Assembly (NCBI RefSeq): GCF_040676675.1
Contig: NZ_JBFAPK010000001.1
Location: forward strand, 186,001 to 250,000
Reading direction: 5' to 3'
From: JBFAPK01 sp040676675
GTDB lineage: Bacteria > Actinomycetota > Actinomycetes > Mycobacteriales > Micromonosporaceae
Length of the DNA stretch: 64,000 nt
Every line of letters starts with the position of its first letter. Position 1 is the stretch's first letter. The notes under the pieces are model-generated. The model was not told the DNA's origin. It ran no database searches and was given only the letters and a program-made list of their open reading frames with translations. The position numbers and the translations under genes are program-made. Shown here in pieces: positions 1-8,418 of this stretch.

Positions 1-710
1 TAGTCGACGTGGCCCGCGCCGAAGGCACCGAACTCATATTCCACCAGGCCCGCGCCCACGTCGGCCCCACCCTGGTGGACATCGGACACGCCCTGTTCGC
101 CACCAGCATCGCCGCCGCGATGATCTCGTTCCACAACACCACCGCCCGCTACATGTTCGCCCTCGGCCGCGAACGGGTCCTGCCCACCGCGCTCGGCCGC
201 GTCTCCCGACGCAGCGGCGCGCCCCGCACCGCCTCCCTGTGGCAGAGCGCCATCGGCATCACCGTCATCGCCATCTACGCGATCACCGGCGCCGATCCGC
301 TCATCCACCTCTTCTTCTGGGCCGGCACCTCCGGCGGACTCGGCGTGCTGCTGCTCATCACCGCCACCAGCATCGCCGTGGTCGCCTTCTTCGCCCGCCA
401 CCCGCACGACGAACCCGTCTGCCGGCGCCTCATCGCCCCCACCGCCGCCACCCTCACCCTGACCGCAGTCGTCGTACTGGCCATCGGCAACTTCCCGATC
501 CTGCTCGGGGTACCCGACGGGCACATCCTCGCCTGGGCCGTCCCGACCGGCTACCTCACCGCCGCCGTCCTCGGCACCGCCTGGGGACTCGTCCTCCAGC
601 GCACCCGCCCCTACGTGTACGCCACCATCGGCCTCGGCGCCCGCGCCGCCACCGCCCCGACCACGACCGGCCGGCACCTCGCCCTCTCCGGCCAGGAGGT
701 CACCCGGTGA
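1..710 (+). CDS. APC-superfamily amino acid permease, C-terminal part (cut by window edge)
   Basis: The frame is open from the left edge of the window to the TGA at 708-710, so the true start lies outside. About 236 residues are visible. They contain several hydrophobic membrane segments (for example VLLLITATSIAVVAFFA and LTLTAVVVLAIGNFPILLGV) and the stretch NTTARYMFALGRERVLP, which resembles the cytoplasmic loop R-x-x-[FY]-A-x-[GA]-R-[DE]-x-x-[LF]-P of APC amino acid and polyamine permeases. The role is therefore transport of an amino acid or amine across the membrane; the substrate cannot be told. The stop overlaps the GTG start of the next gene (GTGA), which implies translational coupling. 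Family call is firm, substrate unknown. Confidence 0.8.
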   Translation, partial: VDVARAEGTELIFHQARAHVGPTLVDIGHALFATSIAAAMISFHNTTARYMFALGRERVLPTALGRVSRRSGAPRTASLWQSAIGITVIAIYAITGADPLIHLFFWAGTSGGLGVLLLITATSIAVVAFFARHPHDEPVCRRLIAPTAATLTLTAVVVLAIGNFPILLGVPDGHILAWAVPTGYLTAAVLGTAWGLVLQRTRPYVYATIGLGARAATAPTTTGRHLALSGQEVTR

Positions 711-1333
711 CCACCCTCCCGCCGATCAGGCGCGCCACCTACCGCGAAGGCGACGCCGTCGCCACCCTCATCGCCCAGGCGTTCCACCACCTCGACCCCG
801 TCGCCTGGCTCATCCCCGACCCCGAACAGCGACACACCATCCTCACCGCGAACTTCCGCATCCTCGTCGAACACGCCTTCTTCTACGGCGAGGTCCACGT
901 CCTCGACGACCTCAGCGCCGCCGCCGTGTGGTTCGACCGCTCCGCCCCGATCCCCGCACCCGCCGAGTACGCCCGCCGCCTCGCCGCGGCCTGCGGCCCC
1001 TACACCGAACGATTCACCACCCTCGACAAGCTGCTCGACGCCCACCACCCCACCGAACCGCACCACCACCTGGCGTTCCTGGCCGTCACACCCGACAAGC
1101 AGTGCACCGGCCGTGGAACCGCACTCCTGCGCCACCACCACGTCCGGCTCGACCGCATCGGCATGCCCGCCTACCTCGAAGCCAGCAGCACCAGCAGCCG
1201 CGACCTCTACGCCCGAAACGGCTACCTCGAACGTGAGCGCTTCCTGCTCCCCAACTACAGCGCCTTCTACCCGATGTGGCGACCAGCCCACCACGAACCC
1301 AGCCGGCCCGAGCCCGAGGGCGTGGCCTCGTAA
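707..1333 (+). CDS. GNAT-family N-acetyltransferase
   Basis: A 208-residue protein. The GTG start at 707 overlaps the upstream TGA and has AGGAGG at 694-699, seven bases away, so this start is well supported. The acetyl-CoA-binding motif A is visible near residues 123-143 as LAFLAVTPDKQCTGRGTALL, with the Q-x-x-G-x-G pyrophosphate loop. It is followed by the typical C-terminal part, YARNGY. GNAT enzymes move an acetyl group from acetyl-CoA to an amine; this one resembles stand-alone acetyltransferases of unknown substrate. Its coupling to an amine/amino acid permease suggests that it acts on the imported compound, which is inference. It lies 83 bases upstream of the DUF4254 gene and could be cotranscribed with it. 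Confidence 0.85.
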   Translation: MTTLPPIRRATYREGDAVATLIAQAFHHLDPVAWLIPDPEQRHTILTANFRILVEHAFFYGEVHVLDDLSAAAVWFDRSAPIPAPAEYARRLAAACGPYTERFTTLDKLLDAHHPTEPHHHLAFLAVTPDKQCTGRGTALLRHHHVRLDRIGMPAYLEASSTSSRDLYARNGYLERERFLLPNYSAFYPMWRPAHHEPSRPEPEGVAS

Positions 1334-1416
1334 TGCCACGTCGCCCCGACCTGCTTCGTCACTTTGGCTATCGGCTTTCCACCCATCCCACAAGCGAGGC
1401 TCTTGGAGGCTCCGAC

Positions 1417-1989
1417 ATGCCCCTCGACGCGGCGGTCGCGTTGACCGACGAGCGGGACCAGCACGGCAGGCAGCACATTTTCCCAGCCGCAATGTTGATC
1501 ATCGGCTCGTTCGACAGCAGTGCTGCGTGCCTGGCGCCGGCGTGGCGCGTACCGCTGCGCGCGGCCCGCAAACTCGCCGGTCACCACGATGAGCAGTGGT
1601 CGGCCGAGATGATTTCTCGTGATCCGACCGCGGACGACCATGCGGTCGCAGCCGCGAAGCGGCGCATCGATCTGCTGAACCGCATCCGGGTGGATCTGGT
1701 CGCGGAGATCGACACGTGGGTCGACGGGGCGATCGGCGATACCGAGGCGGGGCCGCTGCACACGGAGACAATCGGCTCGGTTGTCGACCGGCTGGCCATC
1801 GCCTGGGTGCGCCGTCACCGACTGACCGGCGGGGACCGACAGCGGTGCAACGGTGGTCAGGCCGCTTTGGCGTCACGGCAGTTCCGGGAGCTGGCCCGCG
1901 CCTACGATGATCTTGTTTTGGACGTGGCCCAGGGCCGCCGACGGGTTCCTCGTTGGCGGGCCCTCAAGAGCTACGGCGACCGCCCATGA
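1417..1989 (+). CDS. DUF4254 domain-containing protein
   Basis: A 190-residue protein of unknown function. I chose ATG 1417 because GGAGG at 1405-1409 lies seven bases upstream; an in-frame ATG at 1333 would add 28 residues with no ribosome site. The family signature is visible near residues 112-130 as GPLHTETIGSVVDRLAIAW, preceded by the helical AAKRRIDLLNRIRVDLVAEID. The length matches the family (about 190-200). DUF4254 proteins are often encoded next to GT9 heptosyltransferase-type genes in other bacteria, and a GT9-like gene is present here at 4429. The ORF ends in an ATGA overlap with the next gene. No enzymatic role can be assigned. Base composition is less GC-rich than in the main chromosome. 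Confidence 0.75.
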   Translation: MPLDAAVALTDERDQHGRQHIFPAAMLIIGSFDSSAACLAPAWRVPLRAARKLAGHHDEQWSAEMISRDPTADDHAVAAAKRRIDLLNRIRVDLVAEIDTWVDGAIGDTEAGPLHTETIGSVVDRLAIAWVRRHRLTGGDRQRCNGGQAALASRQFRELARAYDDLVLDVAQGRRRVPRWRALKSYGDRP

Positions 1990-3878
1990 GTTTCGCGGTG
2001 ACCCTGAACGGGTCAGACAACGTCGGGAAATCCACGAACGCACGGTGGCTGGCGGCTGGGATGCCAAACGCCGTGTTGACCGGGACTATCGATCGGTGGG
2101 ACCGGCGGTGGGCGGATGTGTCCAAGGACGACTTCAGCCAGTGGTGGTTCGTTGACAGCTCTACGGCCGAGCACGTGGAACTCGTCTTCACCTCCCACGC
2201 CGCTCGGCGTCTGGCCGGCGGCGGCCTAGCGATTGAGGATCGGGGTTGGCCGATGCTCATCGCCACGTGTGCGGCGACAGCTGCGGTGAAGGACGGAACT
2301 CCGATCGACGAGGCCGTTGTCGAGGTGGAAGACCGGGCGCACCGTTACCTCACTGCCGGCCGGCGCGAACTCCACATCCTGCTGCGCCATGCCGTCGAGC
2401 CTTCGGCCGAGGCAAGTCGGGCATTGGCGCGTGACCGAATGCCCGTCTCGGGTCAGTACGCCGTATACCAACGGCAGCTGGCCGAGGCAATCGAGCTTCA
2501 GGTACGGCGTGGGGACTACCACAAGGTGGTCGTGCGCGGGGATAGGCCGCTACTCGACGTCCAGCGAGACGTCCGCGAGACCATCGCCGAACTCGGGGTG
2601 CCTGTCAACCTCTTGCCTCCGGACCACGTCGAACGGCTCTGGGTCCTCGGCGGCATGTCCGAGAGCGGGAAGAGCACCGTCGGCGAGTTGCTTCGCACCG
2701 AACACGGTGTGAGCCGATTGAAGATCGGATACCTGCTGCGTCTCGCGGCCGACCGGATGGGCGTGGCGGACCCGTACCAGGCGTGGGACGAGTCGACCGA
2801 GGCACAGATGTTGTCCGAGGAGATCCTCCGCTTCGCCGCGCTCAACCCCGGCTCGCGGCGGATCAGCATCGAAAGCGCGCACCGGTTCGAGGCGACGGCA
2901 CATCTGCGGCAGATCTGGGGCGGTCGCTGCGACGTCGTCTATCTGGATGCACCAGCAGCTGTACGGACCGCCCGTGCCGCCGAATCGGCCGAGTCCATCG
3001 CAGCTCGGGACATCACTAAACAAAGCCGAGGCGCCGAACGTATCGCAGCAATCGCGGACACGGTCATCGACAACACCGGCAGCCTCCTCGCGTTGAAACG
3101 CGCCGTCGCCGAGCTGATTCATCGCACCGCCGGAGACTGGTACCCGCCGCACCACGACACCCGAATACCAGCGGCCCTGCAACCCGTCCTCGCCGACTAC
3201 ACCGCCAAGCTGGTCGACAAGGAGACGGCCCTGGTCGCGGTAACCGGGAGCCTGGCCTACGGGAACTGGCAAGCCGGGTGGAGCGACCTGGACCTCCTCG
3301 TCGTACGTGACTCGCTCCCCCTACGCTGGCTCACCGAGCTAGGCATCCCGACCAGCGGCCCGGGTGGGGAGAAGATCGCGCTATCCGCGTTCACCACCAA
3401 CGAGGCGCGAACTGGCCGGCTGCCGCCGCGGCTGCTCTACGCGCTGCGGCAGATCGCCCACCACGGCCGAGGCCTGCTCTACCGCCGAGCCGGTCTCGTA
3501 CTCCAGGTTCTTGACCAGGACGCCGTCGACCGAGCCTCCCGCGCCGAGCTGCCGCTCGTCCTCATGACACTGCGGCGTTTGGCCGCCGACCAGATTGCCG
3601 ACGTCAGGGCGATCTACAAGCACGTCGTCCTGGTTATGAAAATCATGCTTCGGTCGGACGGAATCAACGTGGACGCCAGTGACGATGTCCACCAGATCTT
3701 CGGCAGTCGACATCCCGCCGCCGGCGTCGACCTGCCCATCCTCGCCGAGGTAAGCCACCACAGCTGGCGGTCGGACATCCAACTCGCACGGCGGATCCGC
3801 CTCGCCGCGGGAGTCCTGCTGGCCTACGACGAGGCGCTCAGCCACAGCGCCGTCCTCCCAACATCAACCCGATCATGA
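1986..3878 (+). CDS. Fusion of two P-loop kinase-like domains and a nucleotidyltransferase domain
   Basis: A 630-residue multidomain protein starting at ATG 1986, in an ATGA overlap with the DUF4254 gene. Residues 9-17 form a first P-loop (GSDNVGKST) in a thymidylate-kinase-like domain with a following DRW and EDRGWP. Residues about 222-231 form a second P-loop (GGMSESGKST) resembling small-molecule kinases. Residues about 421-440 carry a polymerase-beta-type nucleotidyltransferase motif, GSLAYGNWQAGWSDLDLLV, with the G-S and D-x-D residues needed for metal and NTP binding, followed by a helical C-terminus. Phosphorylation and nucleotidylation of a small substrate is the likely chemistry; the substrate is unknown. 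I know of no characterised protein with this domain order. The stop overlaps the next start (ATGA). Confidence 0.75.
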   Translation: MSFAVTLNGSDNVGKSTNARWLAAGMPNAVLTGTIDRWDRRWADVSKDDFSQWWFVDSSTAEHVELVFTSHAARRLAGGGLAIEDRGWPMLIATCAATAAVKDGTPIDEAVVEVEDRAHRYLTAGRRELHILLRHAVEPSAEASRALARDRMPVSGQYAVYQRQLAEAIELQVRRGDYHKVVVRGDRPLLDVQRDVRETIAELGVPVNLLPPDHVERLWVLGGMSESGKSTVGELLRTEHGVSRLKIGYLLRLAADRMGVADPYQAWDESTEAQMLSEEILRFAALNPGSRRISIESAHRFEATAHLRQIWGGRCDVVYLDAPAAVRTARAAESAESIAARDITKQSRGAERIAAIADTVIDNTGSLLALKRAVAELIHRTAGDWYPPHHDTRIPAALQPVLADYTAKLVDKETALVAVTGSLAYGNWQAGWSDLDLLVVRDSLPLRWLTELGIPTSGPGGEKIALSAFTTNEARTGRLPPRLLYALRQIAHHGRGLLYRRAGLVLQVLDQDAVDRASRAELPLVLMTLRRLAADQIADVRAIYKHVVLVMKIMLRSDGINVDASDDVHQIFGSRHPAAGVDLPILAEVSHHSWRSDIQLARRIRLAAGVLLAYDEALSHSAVLPTSTRS

Positions 3879-4450
3879 AAGGGCCACCAACGCCAATGCC
3901 GACCACGTCAACTGAGATGCTCAGCGCCGATCGAGTAGCCCGGCTCGGAGTCGGAGACACGATCCGACCGGTCAGGATCGTCCACGAACTCGACGGCGTC
4001 CGTGCCGATACGGCACCGAAACAGGTCCTGGCTGCCGGTCACCACCTCTGGCAACGCTGGCGCGCGCATCCGGCCTACCGGCCCCACGACCTCCTGCTGG
4101 GACTGGACGCGGGCGGCATCATCCCTACTCTCGCGGTGGCCTGGGCGAGCGAGAGCCGCTACCGCATTGCCTGGAAGGTCAACCTCGACCTGCCCGAAAA
4201 GCTGGTCTTCCATGAACCCCACGCCCGGCGATTGGAGGTATTCGCCTACGGCCGCTTCACCGGACAGCGCATCCTCATCGTCGACGACGAAATCACAACC
4301 GGGCTCACCCTCATCAACCTCGTCACCGCGCTCCGCGACGCCGGAGCCGAGATCACCGGCGTGCTCTGCCTCGTCGAGGACACCGTGGGAGGCGGGCGCG
4401 AGCTGCTCGAACAGTACGAGGTGCCACTGTGCGTACTGACCACGCTCTGA
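3875..4450 (+). CDS. Phosphoribosyltransferase-family protein
   Basis: A 191-residue protein starting at ATG 3875 in an ATGA overlap with the fusion gene. The PRPP-binding signature is clear near residues 132-147: ILIVDDEITTGLTL, that is four hydrophobic residues, two acidic residues and T-T-G. Upstream, LLLGLDAGGIIPTLAVA is the usual loop before it in type I phosphoribosyltransferases. Such enzymes use 5-phosphoribosyl-pyrophosphate to make nucleotides, though some family members are regulators or hydrolases. The long N-terminus is not typical of hypoxanthine or uracil transferases, so substrate cannot be inferred. An internal ATG at 3896 is an alternative start. Its place in the operon suggests ribosylation of an intermediate. 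Confidence 0.8.
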   Translation: MKGPPTPMPTTSTEMLSADRVARLGVGDTIRPVRIVHELDGVRADTAPKQVLAAGHHLWQRWRAHPAYRPHDLLLGLDAGGIIPTLAVAWASESRYRIAWKVNLDLPEKLVFHEPHARRLEVFAYGRFTGQRILIVDDEITTGLTLINLVTALRDAGAEITGVLCLVEDTVGGGRELLEQYEVPLCVLTTL

Positions 4451-5526
4451 TCCCCACCGACCGCCCGATCTGCAGGCACGGCGGGCAGACGTTCGTCCGG
4501 CGCGAGCAGGCACCGCTTGGTCGGCTCCTGCCCTACCGGCGATCAAACGGAGAGCGGCCGCCGCCGCAAAGGGCGCTCGGCACTGTGCGTGAGAACGGCT
4601 GGCAAATCGACCTCGGCACTCGCGGGCTCGGCGATGTGCTGCTGGGGCTCGCCATGGCCCAAGCGCTCCACGAGGCAAGCCGCGACCAGTTCTCTCACCT
4701 CGCCTACGTCGGCCCCCGCGCGGACCTGCTCGTCCGCTGCACCCTGCCGCTCGACGCCACGCCCGCAAACGGCCCACACTCGATCACCACCGACGGCCCG
4801 GCCCTCATCAGGTTCGACGCCATCCCGGAGAACCCCCCGGCGAGGCTCGACCTCGTCGACGCCGAAGTGGTCCAGGTCCACGCCTCACTGCCGATGCGCT
4901 ACTACCTCGACGTCGAACAGTCCCTCGGAGTACGGCTACCCGCCGATACCGACCCCTGCCCGCGATTCCGCTCCACCGTGACCACACCGGCGCCGTACCA
5001 CGTGTTGTTCGTGTCCACGACGAGCCGGCCGGACCGCAAGGACTACGGCATCGACAAGTTCGATGCCGTCGCGGCCCGCCTCGCCGTCCGCCAGCCCGAC
5101 GCCCCGTGGCGCTTCAGCTTGATCACCGCACCAGACCAGCCGGCACCGGCATCGATCTCACAGATTGAGGTGATCCAGGGGCCACCGGCCGTGGACTGCC
5201 TCGACCTGTTCGCCCGCGCCGAACTGGTCGTCGGCAACGACACCGGGCTGACCCACCTCGCCGCCCTGACCACACGACCGGACAGCACCGGACCTACCGT
5301 GGTTGGCCTGTACGGACGGCACGGCCACGCCAAGTGGATCACTGGCTCCCCACGCCATCATGCGGTAGCGACGCCGTTCTCGCAGCTCATGTCGGTCGCG
5401 GACGCATGCCCGGTTCGCGACGGCTACGACGACACCGTCTGGTCCACCGCCAGCGACCTGCGCACGATACCGGCCGAGCTGGTCGCCGACTTCGCTGGCC
5501 GGTGCGCAGGCTGGTGGGACTCATGA
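4429..5526 (+). CDS. Glycosyltransferase family 9-like protein
   Basis: The ORF gives up to 365 residues from GTG 4429, overlapping the upstream gene by 22 bases. An in-frame GTG at 4584 would start the protein just before the conserved part (NGWQIDLGTRGLGDVLLGL), so the true start is uncertain. The N-terminal G-x-x-G-D-V-L-L-x-L loop and the C-terminal VVGNDTGLTHLAAL, near residue 268, are the acceptor-side loop and donor-binding motif of heptosyltransferase-type GT9 enzymes. A following GLYGRHGHAKW fits the same fold. The protein probably transfers a sugar from a nucleotide- or phosphate-activated donor. Gram-positive bacteria have no LPS, so the acceptor is not heptose core. The stop overlaps the next ATG. 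Confidence 0.7.
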   Translation: MRTDHALIPTDRPICRHGGQTFVRREQAPLGRLLPYRRSNGERPPPQRALGTVRENGWQIDLGTRGLGDVLLGLAMAQALHEASRDQFSHLAYVGPRADLLVRCTLPLDATPANGPHSITTDGPALIRFDAIPENPPARLDLVDAEVVQVHASLPMRYYLDVEQSLGVRLPADTDPCPRFRSTVTTPAPYHVLFVSTTSRPDRKDYGIDKFDAVAARLAVRQPDAPWRFSLITAPDQPAPASISQIEVIQGPPAVDCLDLFARAELVVGNDTGLTHLAALTTRPDSTGPTVVGLYGRHGHAKWITGSPRHHAVATPFSQLMSVADACPVRDGYDDTVWSTASDLRTIPAELVADFAGRCAGWWDS

Positions 5527-6662
5527 TCCGTGTCAGCCGCTATCGGCGGTTCACCGCCAACCACACCCTCCACCTCGACGTCCGCGCACGGCGCCTGTTC
5601 GTCAAGATCAACCCAGACCGCGAAGAGGCCGCTGCCGAGGTCGCCGGATACCGGCGAATACACGACCACTACCCCCTGCCGGCCCTGCACGCATACCGCC
5701 ACGTCGGTCGTTGGGCAGTAACCGTGTACGAACGGCACGGCCCTGACCAGCCCGACAGCGGCCTGCTCCTCGATGCCATCACGACCGCCGAGGGCGGCGC
5801 GCTCGCCAGCCTCGACCACGGACTCGACCGCATCCTTGAGCGCTACCGGCACGTCATCGGCTCGACGGTGCGCCACCTGCCCGCCTCGCAAACGGTCGGA
5901 AAGCTCTATCGAGACCGGCTCCGACCGGGCGGTCGGCTCGACCAGTACTACGGCGGCAACCCCGTCCTGCTGAAAACACCCGACGGCGCCGAGATGCGGT
6001 GCAGCGACCTGCGCGAGACGACGCTCGTCGTCAACGGTCACCCTCGACGGCTCGACTTCCACGCGCTCACCGCCGGCCTCCGCACCGCCCTACACCCGGA
6101 CCAACGGGTCTGGGCAGCAACGACACAGGGCGATCCCACCGACTTCAACATCGGGCTCGACCAGGATCAGCAGCCAATCTGGTTCGACTACGACACCGGC
6201 GGACTCAACGCCCTACCCGGCGAAATCGCCTGCTTCCTCTGGTACCAACGACTGCACGGCGCATGGCTCGTACCGCGCTACAACCCCAACGCCTTCACCG
6301 ACCACCGAACGGCACTGGCCGAAGCCGTCAAACCGCGGGTCCGCCTGGCAACCCTGTCGGCCCGAACGATCGCGATCGACTACCAGCATCGGCCGTCGGC
6401 GGCCCGCCGGCACACAATCGCCCGGTACCTCGATCAACTCGCCCGACCACTCGCGGCCACCGCCGGCACCGACCTGCTCACGTGGCTGCGGCCGTACCTC
6501 GCCATGCGCCTGCTGGCCGTCTACCCACTGCACCAGATGGATCCCGCAGACGCCGCGCTGTCGCTCGGCCTGCTCGCCGAACTCTACTCACCCGAAGTCG
6601 AACTGGATCATCTTCTGGGCCTCACCAGCCCCGCACCATCGGAGCAGACCCATGAACCGTGA
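5523..6662 (+). CDS. APH/choline-kinase-fold phosphotransferase-like protein
   Basis: A 379-residue protein starting at ATG 5523 in an ATGA overlap. The N-terminus has the lysine-containing strand LFVKINPDREEAAAEVAGYR that in this fold binds ATP phosphates and the alphaC-type glutamate. The catalytic loop is seen near residue 203 as QGDPTDFNIG (H/Q-G-D-x-x-x-x-N) and the metal-binding motif near residue 220 as WFDYDTGG. The usual catalytic-loop histidine is replaced by glutamine, as also occurs in relatives. The family phosphorylates hydroxyl groups of sugars, amino alcohols or antibiotics with ATP. It overlaps the next gene by 11 bases. Substrate unknown; probably part of the same pathway as the glycosyltransferase. 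Confidence 0.7.
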   Translation: MIRVSRYRRFTANHTLHLDVRARRLFVKINPDREEAAAEVAGYRRIHDHYPLPALHAYRHVGRWAVTVYERHGPDQPDSGLLLDAITTAEGGALASLDHGLDRILERYRHVIGSTVRHLPASQTVGKLYRDRLRPGGRLDQYYGGNPVLLKTPDGAEMRCSDLRETTLVVNGHPRRLDFHALTAGLRTALHPDQRVWAATTQGDPTDFNIGLDQDQQPIWFDYDTGGLNALPGEIACFLWYQRLHGAWLVPRYNPNAFTDHRTALAEAVKPRVRLATLSARTIAIDYQHRPSAARRHTIARYLDQLARPLAATAGTDLLTWLRPYLAMRLLAVYPLHQMDPADAALSLGLLAELYSPEVELDHLLGLTSPAPSEQTHEP

Positions 6663-7398
6663 CGTCGCGATCGTGACCGGCGCTGGCAGCGGCATCGGAG
6701 CCGACATCGCGGCCCGCCTCGCCCCCGACTTCGACCTCATCCTGACCCACCGGCAGAACGACGACGACCTTGCCACCGTCATCGAGTCGGCCCATCGCAG
6801 CGGCGCACGTACCAGCACGATCACAGGCGACCTGACACTGCCCGAGACGCAGAAAGCGTTCCAATCCACGGTCGACGCCAACGCCGGCCGAGTCGCGGCC
6901 CTGGTCAGCAATGCCGGTGCGTACCCGCGGATCCCGTGGCGCCAACTGGACCTCGACGCGCTGCGCGACCAGCTCGAACTCAACCTGGTCACCCACGCCG
7001 CGTGCATCCGGGCTGTCACGCCCGCCCTGGTCGCGAAGGGCCGTGGTCGGATCGTCGCGGTCTCCTCTATCCTGACCCAGCTCGGTCGCGTCGATCTCGC
7101 CGGTTACATCGCGGCCAAGAACGGCCTGGAGGGGCTCGTCCGCGCCCTCGCCCGCGAACTCGGGCCGCACAACATCACCGTCAACACCGTACGCCCAGGC
7201 TCCATCGAGGTTCCCGCCGAGCACGCGGTCGTGGAGCACCACGCCAGCATGGTGCAGCGGCAACTCGACCGGCAGTGCGTCAAGCGGCGTGGCCAACCGG
7301 CAGACGTGGCCGCTGCTGTCGCGTTCCTGCTCTCGTCTGCGGCCGGTTTCATCACCGGGCAAGCGCTCAACGTCGACGGCGGCTGGCACCTGACATGA
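6652..7398 (+). CDS. Short-chain dehydrogenase/reductase (SDR)
   Basis: A 248-residue classical SDR. The NAD(P)-binding motif TGAGSGIG lies at residues 9-16, the NAG motif near residue 87, and the catalytic Ser, Tyr and Lys near residues 138, 152 and 156 (VSS... then YIAAK). The C-terminal ITGQALNVDGGWHL is typical of family members of the FabG type. It catalyses NAD(P)H-dependent interconversion of a carbonyl and an alcohol; the substrate cannot be told from sequence. The start overlaps the upstream kinase-like gene by 11 bases and the stop overlaps the next start (ATGA), so it belongs to the operon and probably provides its redox step. Confidence 0.9.
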   Translation: MNRDVAIVTGAGSGIGADIAARLAPDFDLILTHRQNDDDLATVIESAHRSGARTSTITGDLTLPETQKAFQSTVDANAGRVAALVSNAGAYPRIPWRQLDLDALRDQLELNLVTHAACIRAVTPALVAKGRGRIVAVSSILTQLGRVDLAGYIAAKNGLEGLVRALARELGPHNITVNTVRPGSIEVPAEHAVVEHHASMVQRQLDRQCVKRRGQPADVAAAVAFLLSSAAGFITGQALNVDGGWHLT

Positions 7399-7973
7399 AC
7401 CGCGTCCTCTGGATCCGCCACGGCACCAGCCTCGACGGCCTCTGTCGGCCGCACGCCCACGCCCGGCCGGAGACGCCCTTGACGCTGCGCGGAGTCGCCG
7501 AGATCGCCACCGCAGCCCGCGACCTGCGCGACCGGAACATCAGGCCGGACCTGATCCTGACCAGCCCTCTCCCCCGCGCCACCACCAGCGCCGCGATCCT
7601 CGCCGAGATCCTCGGCGCAACGCTCGCGCCACCGGATCCGCTCTACGCCGAATGGCGTGCGCCCGACTGCGTACTCGGCATCGGCCAGGACGACTATCCG
7701 AGGGAGTACCAGGCATGGCGCGACGAGCGCTTCCGCCACCCAGAGTCAGCTCTACCGGGCGGAGAGAGCCTGGCCGCACTCCAACGGCGCGCAAGATCAG
7801 CAGCATCGCTCAGCCAGGACCAGACCGGCCCGCACAGCCTGACGCTCATCGTGTCTCATCGCGTCTTCATCGGTGCGGTGGCTGCGAGCGCCACCGACGC
7901 CCGCAGCCCTCAAGGAACATTTCGAACAGCAAGAAATTTCAGCCTTGGCCCAGCTGCGATCTGGCCCTTATAA
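7395..7973 (+). CDS. Histidine phosphatase family protein
   Basis: A 192-residue protein starting at ATG 7395 (ATGA overlap with the SDR). The phosphate-binding RHG of the phosphoglycerate-mutase-like superfamily is at residues 8-10 (LWIRHGTS). It is followed by TSPLPRATTSA, carrying the second arginine, and GGESLAAL with the catalytic acid region. Near the C-terminus SHR replaces the usual SHG/GHG; the catalytic histidine is kept. The family removes phosphate from sugar phosphates, nucleotides or cofactors. As the last gene of the operon it would fit a final dephosphorylation step, which is inference. It ends one base before the convergent NUDIX gene. Confidence 0.85.
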   Translation: MNRVLWIRHGTSLDGLCRPHAHARPETPLTLRGVAEIATAARDLRDRNIRPDLILTSPLPRATTSAAILAEILGATLAPPDPLYAEWRAPDCVLGIGQDDYPREYQAWRDERFRHPESALPGGESLAALQRRARSAASLSQDQTGPHSLTLIVSHRVFIGAVAASATDARSPQGTFRTARNFSLGPAAIWPL

Positions 7974-7974
7974 C

Positions 7975-8418
7975 TCACGCCGAAAGCAGAGCCTCTTCGT
8001 TGCGGGTGATGAACTCCTTAAGCACATCTGGCCTGAGATCCACAGCGGGCAGCTTGTCGATCGCTACCCGGTCGATCTCGTAGCCTCCACGAGACGGATC
8101 AGTAAACTCCTGCCCGGTACGCGCGTCTTCCCTCAGTCGAGTTAGCCGACACGCGAAGAAATGCTGTACGGAAACTCCCTCACCATCTGGCGCGGTGATC
8201 AGGAATACCTGAGCAAATCGGTCGGCTTCCGCGCCCAACTCCTCGTGCAACTCGCGGCGCAACCCTGCCTCCAATGAGGCATCCGTTGACTCCAGACCCC
8301 CACCCGGCGTGGTCCAATATGGCACCTGACCAGGCTTGGTTCGCTTGATCAATACTAGGCGATCATCATCGTCCAGAAGGATCGCCCGCACTGATCTACG
8401 TACGATTCGACGCACCAT
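7975..8418 (-). CDS. NUDIX hydrolase
   Basis: A 147-residue protein on the minus strand. The NUDIX box lies near residues 39-61, beginning with the GGGLES loop and ending in GLRRELHEELG, which contains the R-E-x-x-x-E-E metal ligands. The family hydrolyses nucleoside diphosphates linked to another group; the specificity is unknown. The N-terminus (VRRSVRAILLDDDDRLVLIKR) is the usual first strand of the fold, so the ATG at 8416-8418 is reasonable. The gene converges on the histidine phosphatase with almost no gap and is divergent from the kinase gene at 8701. Confidence 0.85.
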   Translation of the reverse strand: MVRRIVRRSVRAILLDDDDRLVLIKRTKPGQVPYWTTPGGGLESTDASLEAGLRRELHEELGAEADRFAQVFLITAPDGEGVSVQHFFACRLTRLREDARTGQEFTDPSRGGYEIDRVAIDKLPAVDLRPDVLKEFITRNEEALLSA

